From Adineta steineri (lineage: Eukaryota; Rotifera; Eurotatoria; Adinetida; Adinetidae), in contig CAJNOI010000131.1 in assembly GCA_905250115.1 (NCBI GenBank), positions 202,035 to 266,034 of the forward strand: a stretch of DNA of 64,000 nucleotides. The letters run 5' to 3'. Positions 15,301 through 26,013 of the stretch are shown here, in pieces. How positions within the stretch are numbered: the first letter of the stretch is position 1; each line of letters starts with the position of its first letter. The notes under the pieces are model-generated. The model ran no database searches and was not told the origin of the DNA. It saw only the letters and a program-made list of their open reading frames with translations. Made by a program: the position numbers and the translations under genes.

Positions 15301-18300
15301 GGTATTGTTACTGCGGGACAAAATACTATTATTGATGGAAATCTTGTTGTCACTGTCTATTGGTCAGGTACAGCAGAACCTAGTACTGCTTCACTTGATA
15401 TCAATTATGATGGAGCAATTATGTCTCGCGATGGTATTAGCGTTGTTATGACGGTAAATTTCTATTTATATACGAAATTATTTTATTAAAATTATTTATA
15501 GAATAATTTTGTCGCTGGTGTTGAACGTATAGGTTATCGTGTTCAAGGAGATGCTTGCCCAAATACAACTGTGTCATCAAATATTACGAATCATTATGCA
15601 AATAACGAAGTTCATTGTGCTATGGCGGGTGTAGCGATTTGGCCGACTGATCCAGGTTTTGGTTATGATACAGGTAATTTCATTGGATCTTATTCTATTC
15701 ATAAATATATGAATTAAAATTATTTTTAGAATGTGTCCTATTCAGTGGATTTACGTGAGTGGTAGTTTTAATTTTTAGAAGAATATATGTATTTTTTTCT
15801 TTTATTTAATAGAACATATAAATCATGGTATTATGGTCTCTATATCAATACAGATCGAAATATAATTGTTGATTCATGTACAGTTGTTGATGGAAGTGTT
15901 GGTATATTAACATTTGTTATTGGACCTTCACGTAGGTTTTAAATAATAATTAAATAAAATCTTTATTTTAATAAATTTATCTTCAAAATAGCATTGACAC
16001 ATATGCCAGGAAATAATTCAATAGTTATTCAAAATTCATTAGTTATTGGAAGTATAACTCCCGATGATTGTGATGATGTTCTTGATACAACATCAAATAA
16101 TGTTATTTATGCGGCAACAGCTATTCCATCAGTATCAGCAACATCAACTGATACGGATCCTGGCGGAAGATCGGGTATTGTCTTTCCATTTATATCTGGT
16201 GGTGATAATATGATGCCACGACATCCATGGACAAATATTGATGCTTATCCATGCAGTAAGAATAATTATATATATATATAATATAATTAATATAAATATA
16301 TATATTTCTTTTAGTAAATGGTATAATGAAAATAATTAATGTAACATTTACACATTTTAATGATATATGTTCTCGTCGAGATATTGCTATTCAAGTAGCT
16401 CAACATGATGATGATGGACAATTTCCTGTTGTAACCAGTTTAATGTCACTTTATAATGTTTCACAAGGAAATATTATATTTAATGGTCGACCAAATCTTG
16501 ATGTTGTTGATCCAAGTGATTGTGTTGGTAATATAGAATTAATTTTTCTTTTGAAAAAAAAAACAAACGAATATTTTTTTTTATTTAATTAAATAAAAGA
16601 TATGGATTGTGATGGTCTCAAAAAGAATTTACTTATTGATACAGATGGTACACTTGTTGGTCAACCGTCAAGTATAATATCTCAAGCAGGTTATGATTGG
16701 GGTTAGTAACATATTAGTTTTAATAAATTTCTTATTATTACTATTATTTTAAATTTAGGTGATCAAGCTCATGGCGTTGGAGATTATCGTATTCCAGAAG
16801 CTGCATTAAGTAATTCAAATGGTCAAATGATAAATATAAATACAACTTATCCTTATCGTGGTATTAGTCTTGATTCGACATGTGTTTATCAATCATCATG
16901 GCAAATGTATTTATGTCGAAATCGCCCACAATATCGAATGCTAATTATTGAAAGTATGGATTCTGATACTGAAACTCGACGACTGTCTCCAATTGCAGTT
17001 ATGTCTGATAATGGTTATATTGATTTATTAAATGGTCCACAAGATCATGGTTGGTGTGATGGATATACATGCCAAAAACGAATATCAACATTTATGTCAT
17101 TAATTGAAAGTCAACATCAATATAATATTTATTTATCAAGTACACCACCAAATCAAATACGTTTTAGAATATTAAATAGTGATGCAACTATTGTTAATTC
17201 AATAGCTCTGTATTATAATTCAATACAACAAATTGATGTTTATGCAAATGGAATTTATGTTTATCCAGCAAATCGTAATCCATCCTATCAAAATACTTTA
17301 ATGTTAACTGATCAACCAACTACTCTATCTTATTCATTACCAGCTGGTTCTAATTATTTTAATAGGTATTTTTTCATAAATAAATATTCTTAAAATATAT
17401 ATTATTTTCATTTCTATTATAAAGAACAACTCAAATGGCATCATTTATAATTGATGGTGTTACTGTTATTGATCTTAAGATATCTCAATTACTTGTTCTT
17501 AGTTTTAATCTTCCAGCTGTATCAGTTTCAACATTTTATTCGTCAAATCTTGTCGCAAATTTAGCTGCACTTCTTGGCGTTAGTTCAGATATGATTCGAA
17601 GTGTTAATATTGTTTCAGCTAATAATAACACGTAAATGAATTGTTATTATTATTTTATAAAGTAAATCATTGATTTGTTCTATTTTAGTCGTGTATATCG
17701 TCGACAAATAAGTTCAGTTGTATTACGTATTGAATTACGTTTTGAGCCAGCAACTAATATTAATATGGATACATCGAATCAAACTGAAGCTTTATCAAAT
17801 ATAACAGCATCAATTATAAGTCGTTATCAATCAAATGATTTACAAACATCATGGTTAAATTATCCATCATTAGGAAGTGTTGTACCAACAGGTTTAAATG
17901 TTCAAGAACCATTAAATGAATCATCAGTTCCATTAAGTACTATTGATCGAATTGCACTCATTACACCTCCAACATTATGTCGTGAGCAAAGTCCTTGTGA
18001 TATTCAACCAGTATTAGTTGCATATGATTCATCGGGTAACATAATTAATAAATTAGGTTCGATTGATCAACCATGGCAAATCCAAGCAACTATTATTGGA
18101 CAACCAAATATGGTTCTTATTGGTGCTATTGCCAATTATTCAAATGGTCATACACAATTTACATCATTTGCGTTTCCATATATGGGAACTTATCAAGTTC
18201 AATTTTCTTTCGTTTTATCAAATGGTCTTAGCAGGTATTTTCAAGACGAATTCAATTTCAATATTCATAATAAAAATTCTTTTATTTTCAGTTCATTTGT

Positions 18301-19465
18301 AACAACAAGTAGTTTAATAATAAATTCACCATCTGTATCAGTGACTCGTGCAACATTATCAGGAACACAAATAAATCCAATATCTGTTGTATCAATTAAT
18401 GAAACATTCAATATATCAGTTGTTATTGTTGATAGGATTTCTCTTTATCCAATTAGTAATATAACATGGAGAAATTTAATTTGGTCTGCAAGTATTTCAC
18501 TTTATGAATTATCGGAATATAATCCTCAAGGTTCATTAATTAAAAGTTCATCATCAATGATAATTATTGATACAAATACAGGAATAATAACAGGAACAAA
18601 TTTAGCTATTAATCAAACTGGAATGTATATATTGAATATTATTGTAACATCAGCGAATGGAGAATATTCATTTGAAATTACAACAAGTGGAATTTTAGTT
18701 AAACAAATCAACAGTAAATAATAAAAGATTTTGTAACATTTTTCTTTTAAAATTTATTTTTTCAGGTATACTTATAGTAGATGTAGGTACTCCTGTATCA
18801 TATATTCGATTTACTGGTGATTTTGATATGTTAAATTCAACTGGAATGTTAGAAATAAAACGAGCAATTATTTATAATTATTTAATTAGTATTCGATTAC
18901 CTATTATTAGTGATTCAACTATTTACAAAGGTAAATTGAATATTGTATTCAAAAATAAAATAATTTATTTTTTAACTCATTAGGAAGTGTTATGTCATCA
19001 TTTGTCGTTGATTCAGTACCAGAGAATGCATCCTATGCTGTACAACAAGCGCAATCTAATAATCAACCTATATCAGATCTAGTGACGACAGAACTTGTTA
19101 TTAATAGTCAGTCATTTATTATTCCATCTAGTGGAAGTTCGACATCAAAAACAGGCTTAATTGTTGGACTTACTGTTGGTCTTGCCGCTGGATTAGGTGT
19201 CATACTTGCTGTAATCTATGCTTCTTATAAATTCAATAAACGATTTAAACATCGTCGTTTAATAAATGATACTGAAATGAACAATAGATCAAATGGTCCA
19301 GAAAATGATTCATTAACTTCACCTGAAACATCAGGATTACAATCAACACCAATCAGCAATCCTGCATTGCCAACAGAAACGACACGAGTTCCATCTGCTG
19401 TTAGTGTTACTACACTTAATGTAACAGAAACAATTAAATCAATGACTCCTGTTCAACATATTTGA
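3328..19465 (+). CDS. fibrocystin-L (PKHD1L1)-like giant membrane protein, multi-exon
   Basis: This is a gene of roughly 30 exons with mostly 45-70 bp GT-AG introns. It encodes an estimated 4,700 residues, similar in size to animal fibrocystin-L. Domain order visible in translation: a Cys-rich N-terminal exon, an FN2-like module, IPT/TIG repeats, PA14, a second and third FN2-like module, a long IPT/TIG array, then two rounds of G8 domain plus parallel beta-helix, one transmembrane helix and a short cytoplasmic tail. This order matches the PKHD1/PKHD1L1 family, large type I membrane proteins of ciliated or stereocilia-bearing surfaces. Sampled exon junctions keep frame (for example 10,964 to about 11,021, and 18,715 to about 18,766), so the gene appears intact. 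I found no signal peptide or certain start; 3328 is only the first position with supported coding sequence, and the 5' end may lie upstream or be missing. TGA stop at 19463-19465. Confidence 0.85.
3592..5617 (+). other. fibrocystin-L N-terminal block: FN2-like, IPT 1-3, PA14
   Basis: The motif SCVFPFVYDG, split by an intron and resumed at 3696 with ITYVNCT, is a fibronectin type II-like start. IPT/TIG repeats are seen around 3914 (QGGTMLWIYGARF), 4219 (IISNIMPQTG) and 4813 (SSVSPTSGSTQGGT). The exon from about 5071 to 5611 reads as a PA14 domain, with ETVWIIGFVRI followed by GALFLSTDDDPSNK. PA14 after the third IPT is the arrangement known in PKHD1L1. Confidence 0.75.
6664..9010 (+). other. 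second and third FN2-like modules in the fibrocystin-L gene
   Basis: SSCVFPFYYNGQQYSKC begins near 6667 and QSCVFPFTFNGTNYTSC near 8879. Each is followed by further Cys and by the aromatic/Gly pattern of FN2/kringle-like folds. With the copy near 3600 this makes three such modules between the IPT repeats. I know the motif from FN2 domains; assignment without a profile search is tentative. Confidence 0.55.
7500..10966 (+). other. IPT/TIG repeat array (about 11 repeats)
   Basis: Repeats of the type I-x-S-[IV]-S-P-x-x-G-x-x-x-G-G-x-x-[LV]-T-[IV]-x-G-x-[GN]-F start near 7505, 7750, 8010, 8265, 9187, 9522, 9855, 10115, 10375, 10620 and 10890. The clearest is SSVSP..GG..LT[IV]TGTGF. They are immunoglobulin-like beta-sandwiches typical of the extracellular part of fibrocystin-L. 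Confidence 0.85.
11190..13850 (+). other. first G8 domain plus parallel beta-helix region
   Basis: The sequence WSSSWTWGGEAPPEAGTIVV near 11205 is a clear G8 start, followed by the expected buried beta strands up to about 11500. Exons to about 13850 have right-handed beta-helix character (repeated short I/V/N stretches such as NPNNIVINNAAAGG). G8 plus PbH1 is shared by PKHD1L1, TMEM2 and CEMIP. Confidence 0.75.
14030..17390 (+). other. second G8 domain plus beta-helix region
   Basis: TALYWSNDSDWSFATQGYGG followed by GNGTDIYIPSDIWLVVDY is a second, slightly diverged G8 domain. Downstream exons repeat the pattern seen after the first G8, including LDLHGLPRNVSWTRLGATA, which parallels VDMHGKDVGQTWTRLSSTA of the first round (about 11590). 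The duplication of G8 plus helix is characteristic of fibrocystin-L. Confidence 0.75.
19148..19465 (+). other. C-terminal transmembrane segment and cytoplasmic tail
   Basis: A Gly/Leu/Val-rich hydrophobic stretch of about 24 residues (GLIVGLTVGLAAGLGVILAV) is followed by a basic stop-transfer cluster (KFNKRFKHRR) and a Ser/Thr/Pro-rich tail of about 70 residues. This gives a type I orientation with the large N-terminal part outside the cell. Confidence 0.85.
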
Positions 19466-19892
19466 TGACACTTATTCTCTCCGTTTTATTTACTTATAGT
19501 TAGTTTCCTATTGAACATTTTTTTTCCTTATTTTGTATTCCCTCATAATTCCAATAAATCATTTAAATTTTGCTGTGTTCATATCACACAATGCGATGCA
19601 TCATATAGAAGAATAAGAAAGAGAAAGAAAAGAGAAGGATAAGGACACACATAGATAATACAAATAATGGGGATTCTTTCATACGAAGGATATCAAACAA
19701 GGTTAATATCATGTAAGGACGGTGTATCTATTGACACAATTACTTGATACACTAGTGTAAATTCATTAATTTTCGTAATCCTATACGGGATGCAACACAC
19801 ACACACACTTTTCAATGATGATATTAATGTGAATAAAGATGAATTTATTTCTGAAAGTAAAATATAGTTCGTTTCTTTACAATGAAGTTTAT

Positions 19893-20240
19893 TTAACGAG
19901 AACCAGTTTGATCTTTTACTGATTGAACGATTGGAATTATTTCGACTTGTGAGCTTGACAAAATTTGCTCGGGACCCCAATGAACTATACCTCGAAAATG
20001 AGTCGGATCAACATGAGGTAAATTGGCTCCTATTCGGTAATTACCATTTGAGTCAATATTCGGCAAAGGAATACCTGCTGGAGGAAAATTTCCTACACCA
20101 GGAACTTAATAAAAAAAAGATACTTTTTATTATTATTATTTTGAAAATCAAAAATAAATTTACGAAGTATTACCTGAATCATATCCACCCGCAAAACCAC
20201 TGAAAACAGCATTATTCAGATTAGTACTATCGTTTTCCAT
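19893..20240 (-). CDS. small two-exon protein of unknown function, copy A (92 aa)
   Basis: Exons 20240-20174 and 20104-19893 flank a 69-bp GT-AG intron. The start is the ATG at 20240-20238 and the stop TAA at 19895-19893, giving 92 residues. I do not recognise the family. There is no signal peptide, transmembrane helix or Cys. Conserved against copy B (32908-33220) are GGYDSVPGVG at the exon junction, a PPAG-P-NI-x-NGNY core and a VHWGPE motif near the C-terminus, then a divergent, Gln/Ser-rich tail. The intron is in the same place in both copies. Retention of frame, splice sites and motifs in two diverged copies argues that it is a real gene under selection. Flanking DNA on both sides is also shared. 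Confidence 0.7.
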
Positions 20241-20645
20241 GGGGGTTATTTATTAATATTGATATATAACTATGAAGATAAAAATGATCAAATGTATATG
20301 AATATGAGACATATCTTTTCTCTTTCGTTATGGTTCATTTCACAATTGATGAAAAAGAATACGTGAAGCTTTTTGTGTATTTTACAATACAACTATCATT
20401 TAATAGACGCAAAAGTTGTTCTTCAACACGATGATATATAGAAAATATATTATCATTTATCAATAAACAAATATTCTTTATAACGAGAGTTTAAATATCA
20501 CACTCTTCAATTAACTATCATTGAACAATGTTGTATTCATTTTGTCATAAAATATATTAAATAATCTATTTACTTCAACGAAATTAGATAGATGTTATTT
20601 GAAGAGATTTTTTGATACGATCAAAATTAATTGTGACTTCTTTAC

Positions 20646-20872
20646 AGGTCAAAAAAAGTGAGCTCGAAATTTAGAGTTTACAGATATCTAGTTTTCAACG
20701 AAAATCTCGGCTCAGAACTTGAACTGTCTGTTTCTGATTGCTCATATAAATACTTTTGGTTACTCTGAATCGACCGATATTATTCAAAAAAAAAACATGT
20801 AGTTAAACTTTGGAATTTGTTGAAATACCACAAAGTCGTAAACTCCAGATTTCGAGCTGACTTTGTTTGACC
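20646..20872. mobile_element. MITE-type element with 8-bp target-site duplication
   Basis: The sequence TTCTTTAC occurs directly on both sides (20638-20645 and 20873-20880). The element begins AGGTCAAAAAAAGT and ends ACTTTGTTTGACC. The terminal inverted repeats extend about 40 bp inward, including GAGCTCGAAAT against ATTTCGAGCTGA and GAGTTTAC against GTAAACTC. It lies upstream of copy A of the small gene. The homologous flank of copy B, near 33,660, passes from GTGACTTC straight on without it, so it is an insertion after the duplication or an excision there. An 8-bp duplication suggests a hAT-like mobiliser; no transposase is present. Confidence 0.75.
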
Positions 20873-21120
20873 TTCTTTACACTATTCTGAATGTTTTTAA
20901 TAAGATTTAATCCTTTGATTACGGTTTTTTTAAGATGAGTTTTCGCCTTTGTGTTCCAAAATAACACATCACGCTGATAATGTGTATCGGTACGCCTTTT
21001 CTCGCGTCTGGTTGTGTGACTACAAATTACACAAGATCTCCGTGCAATTCTTTTCGTTGCTGTTGGTAAACTAGAGATGAAAAAGAATATGCAGTAAGAC
21101 GTATGGAATTATTTTCGATA

Positions 21121-21285
21121 GTCGGGTGGGTATGGGTAAATAAAACAGAATACCTACTTACTCTCATCCACACCCACGCTCCAGTCGCGTCACCCCTGAG
21201 TGTGGGTGAGGGTGTGAATGAAGGTGTAGACGGTGGATAATGTAATTATCTTCTACCCACCCACACTCACACTCTAACCGGCACC
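21121..21285. repeat. two adjacent telomere-like foldback elements
   Basis: The first unit runs from GGGTGGGTATGGGTA to CATCCACACCCACGCTCC. The second runs from GAGTGTGGGTGAGGGTGTG to CTACCCACCCACACTCACAC. Each has a loop of a few tens of bases. They are close to head-to-tail. Confidence 0.55.
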
Positions 21286-21552
21286 GAAATCAAATAATCC
21301 TCGGTTGGACTGTTAACTCAGCTTCTATGCTATATGAAGTTAAATATGATGGTTTGCTATGTCATGATTAATCTTATCAGTAGTTGGAAATTTAAATTGT
21401 GTATCAAATTTCATCATATATATTATGTATCACGTCGTTTGCTTTTCTTGTTCTTATCTATCTCTTCTAGAACAATAATGATAAGAAAATTCGCTGGCAA
21501 ATACCTTTATATTTTTTGTTATATAGTGTATATATAATAAATTATATATATA

Positions 21553-21873
21553 GGGGAAGTAGCCGTTGGTCGAACGACTTTTCGTCGAATAGATGGTTCG
21601 TCGAATGATATTTTGCTGAAAAATATTTTGTCGAAAACTATTTAGTCGGAAGTTACTAGAATAGTAACACTTACTATTTATTCTTCCATAATCTATATAT
21701 ATAGACTATGAAAGAATAAATAGTAAGTGTTACTGCTCTAGTAACTTTCGAATAAATACTTTTCGACAAAATATCATTCGAAGAACAGTCCATTCGGCGA
21801 AAAATCTTTCGACATTCGACGAACCGTCTATTCGACGAAAAGTCATTTGACCGACGGCGTTCTACTCTCTGTC
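21553..21873. mobile_element. foldback (MITE-like) element of about 320 bp in a TA-rich target
   Basis: The whole stretch is one long imperfect palindrome. The left arm contains GACTTTTCGTCGAATAGA then GGTTCGTCGAATG; the right arm is its inverse complement, CATTCGACGAACC then TCTATTCGACGAAAAGTC. The inner arm ACTTACTATTTATTCTT pairs with AAGAATAAATAGTAAGT around a TATATATA centre. The unit TTCGTCGAA, itself nearly palindromic, recurs about every 15 bp. Both sides are flanked by TATATATA, compatible with insertion into a TA run. No coding capacity. Confidence 0.75.
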
Positions 21874-22179
21874 TATATATATATCATTTAGTTTTCTTTA
21901 ACAGCACTCTTCATTCCTAAGTAAAGTATGCGCATAGTCAAAGATGGTTTATTGTATAACCACGTTTCATGGATTCTTATTAAATATCAACTATGACAAA
22001 GTAGAATCGTGCTAGTAGGAAGTATACTGATCAAAACAGGAGTGTCAAAAGAATTGTTAAAACAAAGAAAGATGAAGTGCGTGAGCAAGACGACTTTCAG
22101 TGTTTTATAAATGCATTGTATTGTTTGATCAGGATCATCGATTCTGTTTTAGATAGACATAAAGAAAAGATAAAAAAGA

Positions 22180-23763
22180 ATGGACACTAAATATGAATAC
22201 GTGGACGAAACGTCCATCCCACCATATTTGATTTGTAGTATTTGTCATTCACCTTTTACCGATCCACGATGTACTCCATGCCATGATACATTTTGTCGCA
22301 ACTGTATTACGCGTTGGATTCTCAATGAACAACCTTCTTGTCCTCTCGATCGAAGTGCTCTGACAATCAACACACTTACACAGGCTCCACATGTTCTACG
22401 CAATGTGCTTGATGAACTTCGAGTGAAGTGTAAAGTTTGTGGACAAGCTGATTTGCAACGAGGCAAATTTGATGAACATGTTCAAAGAATGTGTCCGAAA
22501 ACAGCTGTTTCCTGCCCAGCCTCAACTATCAGATGTCCATGGACAGGACATCGAGATCAACTCAATCGACACATAAGTCATTGTCACTTTGAACCAGTAA
22601 GACCTGTTATCACGCAACTTATGAACGAAAATCAGCAACTGAGAGAGCAAATAAATCAACAGAATACTCAACTAACTATACGACAAAATGAAGTTGACCA
22701 TCTTAAAGAACTAATAGATCAACAAATTACTCAGATCGACGCACATCAAAATGAGATTAGACAAAACCATACGCAATTAGATCAACAAACAATAAAATTA
22801 GATCAACAAGCAATAGAAATAGCTAGACAGCAGCGGGACAATCAAAGATTTAAGGAGCAAACAGTACAGTTACAAGCAAATGCTGTTACATATCAACGTG
22901 AGAACACACAATTAAATACACAACTGAGAAACATAAACACTCAATTAAGAACTGCAAATCAACAATCACGTGAGTGAATAAAAATAGTTCTCTATAAGTT
23001 GACCGAGGTTTTTCCAAATATGATTCTTTATCCGAATCGGTATGTGATCAGATATTCTACAATACAACCTAATTCATTCTGCAAAGGTCGTGTTGTCAGA
23101 TAAACTGAAATTTTTTGAAAACTTTCCCAAAACTCGAGAGAATACAGGTGTGAATCAGAACTGAACCGGTCCCATCGCTGCTGGGCATATAAGCATAAGC
23201 TTCTCATAAAATTCTGACTCACGCGGCTACTGTCGGCTACATTTTCATCATATCTATTCTCGCTGTTTAACTGCCAGGACGGTGGAAAATTCTGACATAT
23301 AGAGGTAGATTCAAACGTGAGACAAGTTTTTGGTAATTCAAATAAATATCTGATCGAGTTATCTATTCCTAAAACTACAAAATTTTCTATTCAGGATCAT
23401 TATACTTATTAATGGCTGCAGATTTTCAGTAACTTTTTACTTTTCTTTTGCTATGAAAAAATTTCAGAATCGTATCTCTTTAACTAAGAATGAAAGCAAT
23501 TTGAAATTTTTATTTCAGGAGAGCATGGTGCCAAAGCAAAAGCGCTAAAAGAAGCTCAAGTCGCTTCGACATCATTTTTTTGCTGTATTATTCTTGCTTT
23601 GCTTCTTACTATTGGTATTTCTTTTACTGTTGTTGGTGCCCGTCATGGTAACGTTAATACTGGTGCTCTTCTTGTTATTGGCATTATTATTGTAGCTGGT
23701 ATTCCTTTTCTTTGTCTTATATGCATAGTCTTCTTGAAAAGAAACATGGAAAATAACGAATAG
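22180..23763 (+). CDS. RING / TRAF-type zinc-finger protein with C-terminal membrane hairpin (344 aa)
   Basis: Exons 22180-22969 and 23519-23763 join across a 549-bp intron with a strong GTGAGTG donor. Residues 19-57 form a RING finger (C19, C22, C34/H35, C39, C42, C54) in which the last ligand is Asp (CPLD). This is a variant known in TRAF and NRDP1-type RINGs. Residues about 85-135 form a TRAF-type zinc finger (CKVCG...HVQRMCP...CPWTG...HISHC). Residues about 145-265 are a Gln-rich coiled coil with repeated Q-x-T-Q-L/I-D-Q units. The second exon adds two hydrophobic segments (ILALLLTIGISFTVVGA and LLVIGIIIVAGIPFLCLICI) and a short polar tail. Likely an E3 ubiquitin ligase or adaptor tethered to a membrane. 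The membrane hairpin is not usual for TRAFs. Confidence 0.8.
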
Positions 23764-23975
23764 ACTACTCCTATCCAGATTTTCATTTAGTTGACAATGC
23801 CATCGAGTGATATTAGTAGTCTGCATAATACTAAATTAATAAACTACTAAGAACTGAAAAAAACTCTTTCAATATTGACGAAATTGTAAGACAAGTAGAT
23901 AATTTATTCATATGATGAGCAACGAATAGATTAGCACGATACGAATTTTGATTTCATCATAGATATCATCAAGTA

Positions 23976-24093
23976 GCTGAGGGTGAGAATGTGAATCAGG
24001 GTTTGAATCTGAGTTTTTATTCAGATAGATTCAAAGCAGGAGCAGGTGTGAATAAACAGAATATACTTCCACCCACATTCACACCCTCAAGAT
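23976..24093. repeat. telomere-like foldback element, long-loop form
   Basis: The left arm CTGAGGGTGAGAATGTGAAT is mirrored at the right by ATTCACACCCTCAAG. The 80-bp interior holds a second short mirrored pair (GAATCTGAG and CAGATTC). The right terminus CCCTCAAGAT is shared with the other family members. Confidence 0.5.
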
Positions 24094-24390
24094 GGTTCTC
24101 TCTTTTTTTCGTTCTTTGCTACACTACCGCAACATTATACATTCATAGATCTATGATCTGCGCCACATATTATAAGTATGGGCGTCTACTAGCATCTGCT
24201 TGTTTTCTTTTTTTCCAACAACGACTCGAATCAGGAGGAGTTAAATTGAAGTTAGAGAAAAGCTTGAAAATCAAATTCACTTCAACTCCAAGGGTGTGGG
24301 TGTGTATGGTATGTGTGTGTGGATGAGGATGAGAGTGAAGGCATAGTATGGGTAGGTTTGGGTTTGGGTGGGGTGTGGGTGCGGTGTGGA

Positions 24391-24491
24391 TGTGGGTGTG
24401 GGTGTGGGTGTGGGTGTGGGTGTGGGTGTGGGTGTGGNNNNNNNNNNGTGTGGGTGTGGGTGTGGGTGTGGGTGTGGGTGTGGGTGTGGGT
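24391..24491 (+). repeat. interstitial (TGTGGG)n telomere-like tract with assembly gap
   Basis: Near-perfect tandem TGTGGG hexamers run on the + strand and are interrupted by exactly 10 N (24438-24447). The flanks degrade into TGTGAG and TTGGG variants (24300-24390 and 24492-24505). TGTGGG is, to my memory, the telomeric hexamer reported for bdelloid rotifers. The true length is unknown because of the gap. Open frames on both strands here are artefacts of the repeat. Confidence 0.85.
24438..24447. other. assembly gap (10 N)
   Basis: Ten undetermined bases sit inside the hexamer tract, most likely a placeholder of arbitrary size where the repeat could not be assembled through. Confidence 0.98.
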
Positions 24492-25173
24492 GTGAGTGTG
24501 AGTGTAAAAGTAGTGGAGACACTCACATACGCTACTGTTTAATCGAAATTACTACAAATCATTGCTTACATCTAATCCAGAGTTCATTAGAATACAACTC
24601 ATATATAATTAAGCCGTCTGATGAAACCCTTAAGGAAGGTCGAAATCGCGATCAGGCCGTGCTTTCTTGACTCACCTACATCCATCACAATGTACGAAGA
24701 TGAGGATGTTCTATCTTTCAACAATCCTACTCACACTCACATTTATTCGTAAGATGATAAAATAAGAACAATATAGGTCGAGGAAAAATGGCATATTCAT
24801 ATAAGGAGAAATAATTGTTTTTTATGACCTTTTCTGGATTTAATCTCAAGTATTTTTATGAAGATTTTCATTACGTAGACAAGATGGCAATCATAACAGA
24901 GACATTTGTTTTATATAGTGTATCGATAAAACTCATAATAACATTCAACAGCGTAGAGTACAACGAAATGGTGAAGAATTTTTAAGTAAAGACTCGTACG
25001 ACTCAGGTTTGTCATGTATGTATAACACAATAAAAGAGTCAAAAAAATCTATACCTGTTGAGAAGATGTGTTGCACGGAATATTAAACATTTTTAACTTC
25101 ATTTTTTAGATTCTTTTTTTGTCTAACTTTCATCAGTGACATCGTATTACTCTGGCTTATAGTGTAATAAAAC

Positions 25174-25895
25174 ATGTCATTCGTTTGGATTATCTTTCTA
25201 TGTTTTATCTTAACATTGAAAGCAACTGAGCTCAATCAAAACCATCCAAACTTCATTAAAAGTGTAAACCAAAGTAAGTAAAGTATAGAGTGATCTGATG
25301 AGTGGTTTTTGATATTTCATAATCAATTCAATCTATTGTGTTGCTTTTACTTTTTTCTCATTCAAATAGTTCGACGAAATCATAGGCTTCCACCAATATG
25401 TCTATCTAAGAAGCTTAATGCGGCAGTATTGCAACATTCGAAATGGATGAGTAAGAACAAAAAACTAATTCATGGCAGTGCTAGTGACTTAAAAGTACGT
25501 AGAAATATCTTCATGAATAGACATAACTTCCATTTTCTACGGATGATAAAAATTTCATAACAATCGAATTATTTCTTTGTATAAAAAGAATCGTCTACTC
25601 AAGAATGAATATCCTTTGAATGGTGCAGCTGCTGAAAATATTGCCTTGAATTCTGGCCGATCTGCACAATATACTGTCAATCAATGGATGAAATCGCCTA
25701 AGCACCGTGCCAGCATTCTCAATCCTAAGTATAATCAGGTATTTTGACTGATTTACATGATCGTTTAAGATTTAAACTTCTGTATTATTTATCTTGTAGG
25801 TTGGCATTGGTGCTAGTCAAAAAAATCAAAAGATTTGGTGGACAATGTTGATGGCAAGAGGCTCTGATAAATGTGTACTCCCAAAAAAATCTTAA
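25174..25895 (+). CDS. secreted CAP/SCP-domain protein (156 aa), four exons
   Basis: Exons 25174-25273, 25370-25494, 25589-25738 and 25800-25895 join in frame (471 nt). The N-terminus has a hydrophobic core (VWIIFLCFILTL) consistent with a signal peptide. The CAP signature follows: an N-x-x-R start (RRNHRLPPICLSKKLN), KWMSKNKKLIHG with the conserved His, GAAAENIAL with the conserved Glu, and SPKHRASILNPKYNQVGIG with the second His. Closest in layout to GAPR-1/PR-1-type single-domain CAP proteins, which bind sterols or lipids in several animals. There is no C-terminal Cys-rich hinge. The start is the first ATG that supplies the signal peptide. Confidence 0.85.
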
Positions 25896-26013
25896 CTTTC
25901 AAATACAAATTCCAAAAATTGATTCAAACTTCGTTCGCATATCTATGAATATAATTTTTGATGTTGCATGTCTAATAGAATAATGCTCACTGTGGATTTT
26001 GTTTTAATTCTTA

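Larger units (their letters stand above)
20900..22179. other. intergenic region with repeats, no gene seen
   Basis: Between the duplicated segment and the RING/TRAF gene I see only repeats: two telomere-like foldbacks (21121-21285) and a large foldback element (about 21553-21873). The open frame at 21334-21537 has no recognisable features and lies between repeats. Confidence 0.55.

Noticed and set aside
24391..24491. A CRISPR-like or other spaced repeat array
   Set aside because: The repeats are tandem without spacers, and the genome is clearly eukaryotic.
24170..24670. Open frames on both strands through the TGTGGG tract
   Set aside because: They are products of a stop-free hexamer repeat (Thr-Pro, Gly-Val or Cys-Gly dipeptides) and run across an N gap, so they are not genes.
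25309..25560. A separate small protein of 83 residues
   Set aside because: It is exon 2 of the CAP gene plus unspliced intron on both sides.
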